Shown: positions 26,131 through 33,633 of the stretch, piece after piece | How positions within the stretch are numbered: position 1 is the first letter of the stretch | Layout: the number at the start of each line of letters is the position of its first letter | Source: Streptomyces sp. NBC_00224 | GTDB lineage: Bacteria; Actinomycetota; Actinomycetes; Streptomycetales; Streptomycetaceae | DNA length: 64,000 nt | NCBI RefSeq assembly: GCF_041435195.1 | Contig: NZ_CP108106.1 | Location: forward strand, 992,001 to 1,056,000 | Direction: 5' to 3' | Position numbers and translations under genes: made by a program | Notes under the pieces: generated by a model | What the model was told of the DNA's origin: nothing | Seen by the model: only the letters and a program-made list of their open reading frames with translations | Databases searched by the model: none

Positions 26131-26775
26131 TTACCGTCGGCTGCCGGCTGCGGCTTCCAGGTCGGCGATGCTGCCCGACATGATCGTCCGTACGTGCTCG
26201 GTGATGTGCTCCGCAGACCAGTCCCACCAGGCCACGGCGAGCAGCCGGGCGATGTCCGGTTCGCTGTAGCGGGTGCGGATGAGGCGGGCAGGGTTGCCGC
26301 CGACGATCCCGTAGTCGGGTACGTCCGTGGTGACCACGGCGCCGGAGCCGATGATCGCGCCGTGTCCGATCCGTACGCCGGGCATCACCATCGTGTCGTA
26401 GCCGAACCAGACATCGTTGCCGACGACGGTGTCCCCCCGGTTCGGCAGGCCGGTGAGCAGGTCGAAATGCTCGGACCACGAGCCGCCCATGGTGGGGAAG
26501 GGAAACGTCGAGGGGCCGTCCATGCGGTGGTTGGCACCGTTCATGATGAACTTCACGCCCGTGCCCAGCGCACAGAACTTGCCGATGATCAGCTTCTCCG
26601 GGCCGTAGTGATAGAGGACATTGCGCGTCTCGAACGCGGTCGCATCGTCCGGGTCGTCGTAGTAGGAGTACTCCCCGGCCTCGATCAGCGGGGACTTCAC
26701 CAGCGGTCTGAGCAGCACGACCCGCGGCTGCTCAGGCATCGGATGGAGAATCGTCGGGTCGGCAGGCACGGGCAT
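26131..26775 (-). CDS. Vat-like xenobiotic acetyltransferase (hexapeptide repeat)
   Basis: This 214-residue protein is of the XAT family that includes streptogramin A acetyltransferases (Vat) and CatB chloramphenicol acetyltransferases. It has a left-handed beta-helix: GDTVVGNDVWFGYDTMVMPGV then IGHGAIIGSGAVVTTDV. The catalytic His is in IMNGANHRMDGPST, and the C-terminus contains the amphipathic WWDWSAEHI helix of this family. Length fits Vat enzymes (~210-220). AAGGAA precedes the ATG at 26775 with a somewhat long spacing. It lies between the macrolide glycosyltransferase and the beta-lactamase-like gene, all on the minus strand. Confidence 0.88.
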   Translation of the reverse strand: MPVPADPTILHPMPEQPRVVLLRPLVKSPLIEAGEYSYYDDPDDATAFETRNVLYHYGPEKLIIGKFCALGTGVKFIMNGANHRMDGPSTFPFPTMGGSWSEHFDLLTGLPNRGDTVVGNDVWFGYDTMVMPGVRIGHGAIIGSGAVVTTDVPDYGIVGGNPARLIRTRYSEPDIARLLAVAWWDWSAEHITEHVRTIMSGSIADLEAAAGSRR

Positions 26776-26884
26776 GGGGAGTGGTTCCTTCCGGGCTGTG
26801 TGTGGGTCCGTAGCCGCTCCATGATCGCGGTACTGCGCTTGCCGGGACACCGATTTATGCCTGCTTACACCTGCAAGAACAGGA

Positions 26885-28339
26885 TCAGCGGGTCGGATCC
26901 GCAGGCGGCGCAGCAGGCGGCGCAGCAGTCGGTGCAGCAGGCGGCGCAGGCTTGTCGAACATGGCGCACACCGTCGCGGTCTGGAGCGTCTTGGCGGCTT
27001 TTGCGAGCTCGGGGAAGGCGTCCGGGTGCTCGGCGAAGGCCTCCGTCACAACGAGGACGTTCGCCGTGCGCCTGCCGGTGGGGTCGGTGACGGTGACGCT
27101 GAGGTAGCCGGGGATGCCGCCGTCGTGCGCCCACACCGTGCCGCACGGGGTCGCGCTGGTCTGGATGCCCAGCCCGTAGCCGGGTCCGTCCGGCTGGTCC
27201 GGGAAGATCGGCACGGTGGTGCGCATCTCGGCCAGCTGGGCGGCGGGCAGCAGCTTGCCGGACATCAACGCGGAGTAGAACCGGCTCCAGTCGTACGCGG
27301 TCGACACCATGGCCCCGGCCGCGCCGCCCCACGAGGGGTTGTTGTCGGAGACGTCCACATGACCGTCGCGGTGCGCCCCGGCGTAGTCCCTGAACCCGGC
27401 CGGCACATCCGGCGGCATGTGGGCGGCATCGGGTTCGTAGCCGTGGGCGTGGGGGCCGTGCCAGGCGGAGTCCGTGGCGTAGTAGGTGTGCTCAAGGTGA
27501 AGCGGACGGGCGATCCGGTCACGGACCAGATCGGCCAGGCCCTTGCCCGTGGCCTTCTCCAGGACGGCGCCGATCGCGGCGTAGTTGGTGTTGCTGTACG
27601 ACCATGAACTGCCGGGCGGGAACGTCGGGTCGTGCCGCACGCCGAGTGCGAGCAGTTGCTCCGATGTCCATCGCCTCTGGTCCTTGCCCATGATCGAGGG
27701 CAGGATCGCGGGATCCTCGGTGTAGTCGACGAGGCCGCTGGTGTGGTTCAGCAACATGCGCAGCGTGATCGCGCGACCGTTGGGTATCTGGCCCGGCAGC
27801 CACGTGTCCACGGGGTCGGTCAGGGCGAGCTTGCCCTCACCGACCAGTTGCAGCACGAGGGTGGCCATCACGGTCTTGGTGCTGGAGCCCATCCGGAACT
27901 CGTCCCCCGCCCTGAGCCGGTGATCTGGCCTGGTCCAAGGGGCCTGCTCGGTGATCTCCAGGGGTCGGCCGTGGCCGTCGTCCACCCGCACGACCACGCC
28001 GGGCGCCCCGGCGGCCACCAGTTCCCGGGCCAGTTGGGTCAGTTGGGCACGCTGCTGCGACGTGGTCCCGCTCCCCACGGCGGACGACGCGGCGGTGGCC
28101 ACGGTGACGGAGACAGAGGCAGAGGCGGAGGCTGCGTGGATCGGTGCGGCCGGCGGAATAACGGCCGTACGGGCAGCCGCATGTGCCTCATGATCGAGTG
28201 TGTCGACGAGGCCGGTCACCGCCAGGCCGGTCATCGCCAGGAGGGACGCCGTCACCATGAGGCGCTCGCGACGGCGGCGGGCAGCCGGTCGCGTCCGGGG
28301 TTGTTCGGGCGCGCTGATGAGGTGTGAGCCTGATGTCAT
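26885..28339 (-). CDS. Exported serine hydrolase, beta-lactamase/DD-peptidase family
   Basis: This 484-residue protein has a long N-terminal region with an arginine cluster and hydrophobic stretch (about residues 25-50), consistent with Sec export or a membrane anchor. A class C-type serine hydrolase domain follows: SxxK as MGSSTKT, YxN as YSNTNYAA, and the third motif AHDGGIPGY near the C-terminus. A low-complexity Pro/Ala tail (APPAAPTAAPPAAPPADP) comes from a short GCGGCGCAGCAG repeat. The natural activity is probably D-alanyl-D-alanine carboxypeptidase or esterase; resistance is possible but not shown. It lies downstream of no obvious partner. Confidence 0.85.
   Translation of the reverse strand: MTSGSHLISAPEQPRTRPAARRRRERLMVTASLLAMTGLAVTGLVDTLDHEAHAAARTAVIPPAAPIHAASASASVSVTVATAASSAVGSGTTSQQRAQLTQLARELVAAGAPGVVVRVDDGHGRPLEITEQAPWTRPDHRLRAGDEFRMGSSTKTVMATLVLQLVGEGKLALTDPVDTWLPGQIPNGRAITLRMLLNHTSGLVDYTEDPAILPSIMGKDQRRWTSEQLLALGVRHDPTFPPGSSWSYSNTNYAAIGAVLEKATGKGLADLVRDRIARPLHLEHTYYATDSAWHGPHAHGYEPDAAHMPPDVPAGFRDYAGAHRDGHVDVSDNNPSWGGAAGAMVSTAYDWSRFYSALMSGKLLPAAQLAEMRTTVPIFPDQPDGPGYGLGIQTSATPCGTVWAHDGGIPGYLSVTVTDPTGRRTANVLVVTEAFAEHPDAFPELAKAAKTLQTATVCAMFDKPAPPAAPTAAPPAAPPADPTR
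26899..26950. repeat. Short GC-rich repeats in the serine hydrolase tail
   Basis: About four imperfect copies of a 12-15 bp unit (CAGCAGGCGGCG) encode the Pro/Ala tail. Such repeats can expand or contract and may vary between strains. Confidence 0.6.
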
Positions 28340-28678
28340 ACCGATCACCGTCGCGCACCCGCGGGCACCTTGTCACTGAGGTACGCCACCCACTTGAGGG
28401 TGAGGCCTGCCCCCAGGCGACTCTCGGACATCAGACGGCATTGCGGATGCGGCGGATCCGCTCCAAGTTCTCCTTAGACGACGGGAGTTACGTCGTTGCG
28501 TCGTCTTCGCACGGCGGGCCCCAGTCCCCCGGGCATCGCGGCCTGCTGGTGTGTCCGTACGGCATCCCCACTGCCTGGATTCCTGGTTTGGGAGCCGTAC
28601 CGGTGAGATCATTGGTTGCTCAGAGCTGCGACGCCCTTCTGCGTTCCATTCCGTTCCATCAGCTTACGGAGAATGCTC
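28340..28678. other. Divergent gap, serine hydrolase to VOC gene (339 bp)
   Basis: I see no gene. An imperfect inverted repeat (AGACGACGG ... CGTCGTCT) lies near 28477 and could be a regulator site. A purine-rich GGAG at the right end is the RBS of the VOC gene. Confidence 0.4.
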
Positions 28679-29467
28679 ATGCCCGATGTCAACAGCCCCT
28701 ACAAGCCCGGCACTCCCTGCTGGGTCGACCTCATGGTCCCCGACCAGCAGGCGGCACTCGACTTCTACCGCGACCTCTTCGGCTGGCAGGGTGAGGTGGG
28801 GCCGCCGGAGACCGGCGGGTACGCCGTCTGCACCTTGAACGGGAAGCCCGTGGCCGGCATCGCGACCGCGATATCGCCCGACGGCGGGCCCACCCCGCCG
28901 ACCGTGTGGACCACCTACCTCGCCGCTTCCGACGCCGACACCAGCGAGAAGAAGATCGCCGGCAACGGCGGCACCGTGATCATGCCCGGCGTGGACGTGC
29001 TCACACTCGGCCGCATGTCCCTCGCCGCCGACCCCACGGGCGCGGTGTTCGGCCTCTGGCAGGCCCGGGACTTCTCCGGCGCCCAAGTCGTCAACGAGCC
29101 CGGCGCGTTCATCTGGAGCGAGCTCAACACCAGCGACCCGGATGCCGCATCAACCTTCTACTCCAACATCCTGGGCATCACGAGGGCCCCCATGGAAGGC
29201 GAGGACGGCTACTCCGCCCTCGAAGTGGACGAGCGGACCGTCGCCGGGATGCAGGGACTCGACAAGATGCCGCCGGGCACGCCCTCGCACTGGCTGACGT
29301 ACTTCGCCGTCGACGACACCGACAGCACCATCGAAGCCCTGATCCGCGGCGGCGGCAAGGTCCTCAGGCCACCGTTCAACATGACCGCCGGCCGGATGGC
29401 TGTCGTACAGGACCCCCAGGGCGGCAAATTCGCCATCATCACCCCTTCCCCCACCGAGTCCAGCTGA
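28679..29467 (+). CDS. Two-domain VOC (glyoxalase-like) protein
   Basis: This 262-residue protein is a tandem pair of vicinal-oxygen-chelate modules. The first begins PCWVDLMVPDQQAALDFYRDLFGW, the second FIWSELNTSDPDAASTFYSNIL, and both end with an ADPTGAVFG/VQDPQGGKF strand. The arrangement resembles the actinobacterial two-domain VOC proteins of 27 kDa antigen Cfp30B type. Metal-binding and substrate are unproven. GGAG lies 6 bp before the ATG at 28679. A strong terminator hairpin follows the convergent end. Confidence 0.85.
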   Translation: MPDVNSPYKPGTPCWVDLMVPDQQAALDFYRDLFGWQGEVGPPETGGYAVCTLNGKPVAGIATAISPDGGPTPPTVWTTYLAASDADTSEKKIAGNGGTVIMPGVDVLTLGRMSLAADPTGAVFGLWQARDFSGAQVVNEPGAFIWSELNTSDPDAASTFYSNILGITRAPMEGEDGYSALEVDERTVAGMQGLDKMPPGTPSHWLTYFAVDDTDSTIEALIRGGGKVLRPPFNMTAGRMAVVQDPQGGKFAIITPSPTESS

Positions 29468-29511
29468 CCCGGACACAAGGACGCAGGGCGAGTGCCAGGC
29501 GCTCCGCTCGG

Positions 29512-29542
29512 CGGCCCGCCTACCCACGTGGCAGGCGGGCCG
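29512..29542. terminator. Hairpin terminator between convergent VOC and VWA genes
   Basis: A perfect 10-bp stem (CGGCCCGCCT at 29512-29521 with AGGCGGGCCG at 29533-29542) and an 11-base loop lie in the convergent gap. Confidence 0.8.
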
Positions 29543-29636
29543 GACGCCATGGAGACGGGCTGTCTCCTCGACCATTTGCCAGAGGGCCGACGCCCGAGAC
29601 CAGTGGCTGGGTGGGCAGCCCCGGTTCCATCGAAGG

Positions 29637-30695
29637 TCAGAGCATGATGAGCAGACGTGTCTTCGGCTTGAGCTTCCTGTTCACCGAACGACTCTGCACG
29701 TATACCTCCAACTTGGGATTACGCCCCGCCTTCACGGAGACCGTCCCCTGGATTCCCGTTCCGAACAGAAGACTGCGTGCCGCGTCGCCCGTGTACGCGC
29801 GGTCGGTGTCCTTCTCGACCACGATGACTTCCTTGTCGGGCTGAACCTGAACCCGGGTGCCCAACTGGTAGTAGCACGACCCGCGTTCGTACGTCACGCC
29901 CGGATGCGAATCAACGAAGGATCGAATCTCGACCTCCGTGTCGACCTTCAGGAGTCGATACTTGTCGGCCGGGACCGGTTCGAGGTTCGCCCGCACGTCG
30001 TCGACCGATATGTCCTGGCCGACCGCGAACAGGTTCTTCGTGCCCCGCACACCCTGCTCGCGGCCACGGAGGAAGCTGGTGGCGGCAGCACGCACTGTGC
30101 CGATCGCCTCCTCGACACCCTCCTGGGAATCCGCATCCCAGATGGCGATGTTCCCGGCCGGGAAGCCGTAGTTCTGGGCGGTCCGCTTCGCCAAGGAGTT
30201 CGGAACGAGGATCGCGGAAGTCCAGTGGCCCGGCAGCGCGCCCATCTTCGCCGCGATCCTGTCGAGCCAGGGGCCGAGGATGGCCATGTCGCCGTCGTGC
30301 CGCCTGTCGCCGCCGGAGGCGTTCTCCTCGCCGTCCGTCACCACGATCTGGAGGAAACTGTGCTCGCCGTACGCCTCCCAGATGTGGCCCAGGTCGTCCA
30401 GTGACTTCAGCGAGGCTTCGATGAGGGCCGTGGCGCCATTGTTGACCTTGTACAGACCCCGCATGGACGGCAGATGCTTCACGTCCATGTCCCAGACCAG
30501 GTTCTCCACCTTGTGGTCGAAGGAGTAGAGGCTGATCCGGGTCTCATGCCCGAGGCTGTCCGACTCGGCCTTCAACCCCGCCACGAACTCGTCCACGACG
30601 CGGATGAGTTGACTCTGGTGCTGGTGCATGGAACCCGAACAGTCCACGACGAGCGCGACGTGATTCACCTTGTGCTGGATCTTGTTTGCGGACAT
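29637..30695 (-). CDS. von Willebrand A-domain protein
   Basis: This 352-residue protein has the MIDAS metal site as VALVVDCSGSMHQHQ at the start and an aspartate in VVTDGEEN near residue 120, the expected second site. The C-terminal third is beta-rich with no recognised domain. It has no signal peptide and is cytoplasmic. Similar VWA proteins occur near TerD and phage-like genes. The RBS GGAGGGGGAG precedes the ATG. Terminated by the hairpin at 29512-29542. Confidence 0.82.
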   Translation of the reverse strand: MSANKIQHKVNHVALVVDCSGSMHQHQSQLIRVVDEFVAGLKAESDSLGHETRISLYSFDHKVENLVWDMDVKHLPSMRGLYKVNNGATALIEASLKSLDDLGHIWEAYGEHSFLQIVVTDGEENASGGDRRHDGDMAILGPWLDRIAAKMGALPGHWTSAILVPNSLAKRTAQNYGFPAGNIAIWDADSQEGVEEAIGTVRAAATSFLRGREQGVRGTKNLFAVGQDISVDDVRANLEPVPADKYRLLKVDTEVEIRSFVDSHPGVTYERGSCYYQLGTRVQVQPDKEVIVVEKDTDRAYTGDAARSLLFGTGIQGTVSVKAGRNPKLEVYVQSRSVNRKLKPKTRLLIML

Positions 30696-31060
30696 GCCTC
30701 TGCTCCCCCTCCGATGTTCCCGAGTGATGTCTCCACACTATGGGGAGGCACTGACAACGGAGCTTGACGGACGATCACCTGCCCACCCCGGGGTAGGCCC
30801 GGGTGGGAGGCACACCGCGTCTCCCCCTCCGGCCCATGTCAGGGCCATCACACTCGCCGGGGGCGGCGGCCAACCCTTTGCATTCGGCAGCCGCCGCCCT
30901 CAGCGCGCCTTGTCGCTCCCAGGCGCGTGGCCATGGCTGCGCAGCGCTGCGCTCACTGTGCGGACGGTCACCTTGACGACCTGCGACACTTAGGCCAGCC
31001 TTACCTTCGCTCGCCGCCTGCTGGTGTGAGCACGACCTGCAGATGATCCCTGGAGCAACC
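30696..31060. other. Divergent regulatory gap with iron-box-like site (365 bp)
   Basis: No gene is evident. The region lies between the VWA gene and the membrane-protein gene at 31061 and carries a DmdR/DtxR-like site at 30990-31008. AT content is ordinary elsewhere. Confidence 0.45.
30990..31008. promoter_or_regulatory. Candidate iron box (DmdR/DtxR-type operator)
   Basis: TTAGGCCAGCCTTACCTTC agrees with the actinobacterial iron-box consensus TTAGGTTAGGCTAACCTAA at 13 of 19 positions. It lies about 55 bp upstream of the membrane-protein gene at 31061. Confidence 0.45.
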
Positions 31061-31639
31061 ATGTCCGCCGCCGACGTCACCGCGAGCCCACACAGACCCG
31101 GGCGGGAAGCGGAACTTCTCCGGCTTCCCCGCTGGTGCGGGACCGTGGCGGCGTCCCTCGCGGTATGTGTCGGCTGGGCAGCCACGACATGGATCGCCCT
31201 GCACCTGCAAGCCGACACCGCGCTTCACACCGCGGCGCTGTTCGTCCACCTCGCCTCCCTGATCCTGGGCTTCGGTGCGGTACTCGCAGTCGACTACTTC
31301 GGTGTCCTGTGGCTCATGGGCCGCAAGACCCTCCGTGAGGTGCTCGACTTCACGGCCCCCTTGCATGTCCCCGTGTGGGCCGGCCTCGGTGGTCTGCTCT
31401 TCAGCGGTGCCTTCCTGCATCCCGATCTCGGTTCACCGCTTACGTGTATCAAGCTCGGCCTCGTTCTCGTGCTCTCACTCAACGGTGTCCAGGCCTCCGC
31501 CCTGCACCGCCGGCTGGCCGCCGTCGACGGCGCCTCTGTCGGCCCCTCGCTGTTGCTCCGCAGTGCCGTGACAGCAGCTGTCTCACAAACCGCCTGGTGG
31601 GGCGCTGTCACGATCGGCTTCTTGAACAGCCAGCACTGA
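31061..31639 (+). CDS. Integral membrane protein, unknown family
   Basis: This encodes 192 residues with four or five hydrophobic segments. Conserved-looking features include HTAALFVHLASLILGFGAVL and FSGAFLHPDLGSPLTCIKLG. No domain is recognised. The ATG at 31061 follows TGGAGCAACC. A candidate iron box is upstream, so iron-dependent control is an inference. It converges on the VOC gene that ends at 31733. Confidence 0.7.
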   Translation: MSAADVTASPHRPGREAELLRLPRWCGTVAASLAVCVGWAATTWIALHLQADTALHTAALFVHLASLILGFGAVLAVDYFGVLWLMGRKTLREVLDFTAPLHVPVWAGLGGLLFSGAFLHPDLGSPLTCIKLGLVLVLSLNGVQASALHRRLAAVDGASVGPSLLLRSAVTAAVSQTAWWGAVTIGFLNSQH

Positions 31640-31680
31640 TCGCCCCACCGAAGCGGTGCATGGCGCCGACGACTCCCCTC

Positions 31681-31698
31681 CCGGGCGCGGGCGCCCGG
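31681..31698. terminator. Candidate hairpin between convergent genes
   Basis: CCGGGCGC-GG-GCGCCCGG forms an 8-bp stem with a very short loop. It lies between the convergent membrane protein and VOC genes. Confidence 0.45.
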
Positions 31699-31732
31699 AT
31701 GGTTCCCTGGGGGCAGATCCCTCCGCCGGCCT

Positions 31733-32173
31733 TCAGCCGAGCTGCTCGGCCAGTCCCACGACGATGCCCTCGGGACCTCGGACATAGCAGAGCCGATAGC
31801 TGTCCTCGTACTGCGCCAGCTCGCCGACGAGCTCGGCGCCGTGGGTGCGCAGGCGGGCAACAACGTCCTCGATGTCGTCGACAGCGAACATGATGCGCCG
31901 AATGCCCAGCGTGTTCACCGGTGCGTCCTTCGGCTCTGCGCTGATCGCCTTCGGCGTGTGGAACATCGCCAGCTCGATCCGGCCGTGACCGTCCGGGGTC
32001 CGCAGCATCGCGACGTCCTGCCGGACGTCGTCGAGCCCGATGACACGCTCCACCCAACGCCCCTCGACTGGCGCCTTGCCCTCCAGCTCCATGCCAAGCT
32101 CGACGAAGAACGCGATGACAGCGTCAAGGTCGTCGACAACGATGAGGACGTTGTCCATCCGCTGAATCGTCAT
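31733..32173 (-). CDS. VOC family protein (glyoxalase/bleomycin resistance-like)
   Basis: This 146-residue single-module VOC protein begins MTIQRMDNVLIVVDDLDAVIAFFVELGM and contains ELVGELAQYEDSYRLCYVRGPEG near the end. The size and pattern match small glyoxalase-like antibiotic-binding or isomerase proteins; the function is unknown. The frame opens 15 codons upstream, but GGAGACCC precedes the ATG at 32173. Confidence 0.85.
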   Translation of the reverse strand: MTIQRMDNVLIVVDDLDAVIAFFVELGMELEGKAPVEGRWVERVIGLDDVRQDVAMLRTPDGHGRIELAMFHTPKAISAEPKDAPVNTLGIRRIMFAVDDIEDVVARLRTHGAELVGELAQYEDSYRLCYVRGPEGIVVGLAEQLG

Positions 32174-32282
32174 GCCGGGTCTCCTTGGTATGGGTACGGC
32201 CACAGTGGCCGCATCCACCCCTGAGACGGAGCCGCCAGGCCGTTCTCGACATCGTCTGCCACATCTTCTTCAAGAAGTTCCG

Positions 32283-32777
32283 TCACAGCACCTGAGACAC
32301 CTTGTACGCGATGCCCCCTTCGACCAGGTATCCCGACCCCACGCAGACCGCGTCGTTGAGCCAGGCGTAGGGCTCGGCTCCTGTCTCGAAGAGGGGGTTG
32401 GTCCGGAAGTAGTAGCGGGTGGGGTCGATCCGGTGGCGCTCGGCGGGGTCGGACATGGCGTCCCGCAGCCCGGGTGGGGTGGCCCAGCGGCCCCCGTACG
32501 CCATGTGCAGGAGGGCGCCGTCGTGGGTGCGCAGGGTCAGGCGTACGTCCAGGCGCATCGTTCCGTCGGGGCCGAACAGCGCCCAGTCTCCGCCGCCGGG
32601 GAGGACGTCGCCGTGCAGCCGGGGGCCGTGGAACGTGCCGCCCGCGGCACCGAAGAGCACCCGATGGCCGAACGGGCCACTGCCGATGGGCAGGCGCGGG
32701 TCCAGGTCGACGACCATGTCGAACAGGTGCGTTGTGCGGATGTCGCCGACGTCCTTCACACGCGGGTCTGCGGTCAT
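32283..32777 (-). CDS. DUF3237-family protein
   Basis: This 164-residue protein has the DUF3237 pattern: HLFDMVVDLDPRLPIG, GGTFHGPRLHGDVLPGGGDWALF and RYYFRTNPLFETGAEPYAWLN. The domain is a lipocalin-like barrel of unknown function. ATG 32777 overlaps the stop of a 49-codon ORF upstream by 4 bp, so the two may be coupled. It is divergent from the broken TetR gene. Confidence 0.85.
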   Translation of the reverse strand: MTADPRVKDVGDIRTTHLFDMVVDLDPRLPIGSGPFGHRVLFGAAGGTFHGPRLHGDVLPGGGDWALFGPDGTMRLDVRLTLRTHDGALLHMAYGGRWATPPGLRDAMSDPAERHRIDPTRYYFRTNPLFETGAEPYAWLNDAVCVGSGYLVEGGIAYKVSQVL

Positions 32778-32923
32778 GCGGCGTCGCCTCCTGTGCGCGC
32801 GGGGAACAGAGTGCGTCGGACCTCGTCCGTCGAGACGCCCGACTGGGCGCACAGCGCCGCCAGGTCGAAGAAGAACCGTTCGCCCGCGAGGGCAACGGCG
32901 GTCGAAGGCGGCTGCGCCTCCAC
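32774..32923 (-). CDS. Small ORF coupled to the DUF3237 gene
   Basis: A GTG-started frame encodes 49 residues beginning VEAQPPSTAVALAGERFFFD and ending PARTGGDAA. It overlaps the DUF3237 start by 4 bp (ATGA) and lies divergent to the TetR remnant. No family is recognised. The composition (LAALCAQSGVSTDEVRRTLF) resembles a short helix-turn-helix. Translation is suggested only by the overlap. Confidence 0.4.
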   Translation of the reverse strand: MEAQPPSTAVALAGERFFFDLAALCAQSGVSTDEVRRTLFPARTGGDAA

Positions 32924-32958
32924 CCGAAGCAGGCACTGAAGCAGGAGACGAGGCCGTG

Positions 32959-33569
32959 ATGGATCAGCGTCTCGCCCGGGGCGCCCGGACCCGGCGCAGG
33001 ATCGCGCGCCACGGCGTCGACGTTGCCTCACTGGAGGGGCTCGAAGGGCTCAGCATCGGCCGCCTGGCCACCGACCTCAGGCTGAGCAAGAGCGGCGTCC
33101 AGACGCTGTTCAAGACCAAGGAGAACCTGCAGCTCGCGGTCGCGGAGGCGGCGCGCGAGGCGTTCACCGAGGCGGTCATCCGCCCCGCCGGGACCGCCCC
33201 GCCGGGACCGCCCGGCCGGGTGCCGCCCGGCTGCGCGCGCTGACGGAACGCTGGATCTCCTACGCCGAGGAACCGCTGTTCGCCGGCGGCTGCTTCTGGG
33301 CTGCCAACCTCCCGGAGTTCGACGACCGGCCGGGGAGCGTACGTGACACGCTGCTCCTCCACCGGCGCAACTGGCTCACCCTCCTCGCCGACGAGCTACG
33401 GCATGCCGTCGAAGCCGGAGAAATCGCCGAACTGGAGCCGGACCTGACGGTATTTCAGCTCGATGCGGTGCTCACCGCCGCGAACATCGCGCTGCGCCTG
33501 GGCGACACCGAGGCCGTCACCATGGTCCGCCGCACTGTCGACGGATTCCTTGCGGCACCACCGCGCTGA
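32959..33569 (+). pseudogene. TetR-family regulator broken by a 14-bp tandem duplication
   Basis: The first half starts MDQRLARGARTRRRIARHG and carries a TetR helix-turn-helix (about residues 10-60, LSIGRLATDLRLSKSGVQTLF). It runs into a stop at 33241-33243. The second half continues in another frame as LRALTERWISYAEEPLFAGG and ends at 33569. Two exact tandem 14-bp copies at 33185-33198 and 33199-33212 lie at the break. Removing one copy restores a single frame (IRPAGTARPGAARLRALTERW) of about 198 residues. So this is an inactivated or phase-variable regulator, or a sequencing error; the exact repeat supports a real duplication. A GTG start at 32956 is an alternative, with AGGAGA upstream. 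Confidence 0.8.
33185..33212. repeat. 14-bp tandem duplication inside TetR gene
   Basis: The unit CCGCCGGGACCGCC occurs twice head-to-tail, and one copy shifts the frame by +2. Slippage at such a repeat can switch the gene on and off. Confidence 0.9.
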
Positions 33570-33594
33570 CAGCCCGGCACCCCAATAAATGCCC

Positions 33595-33625
33595 TTGATC
33601 TCGCATCGGACCTCACACCTAAGCT
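33595..33625 (+). promoter_or_regulatory. Candidate promoter for epoxide hydrolase gene (leaderless)
   Basis: TTGATC (33595-33600) and TAAGCT (33620-33625) are separated by 19 bp. The -10 ends 8 bp before the ATG at 33634, so the mRNA may lack a leader. No RBS is visible. Confidence 0.45.
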
Positions 33626-33633
33626 GCCCCACC

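Noticed and set aside
26899..26950. CRISPR-like or VNTR array
   Set aside because: Short in-frame coding repeats making a Pro/Ala tail; no spacers or palindromic repeats.
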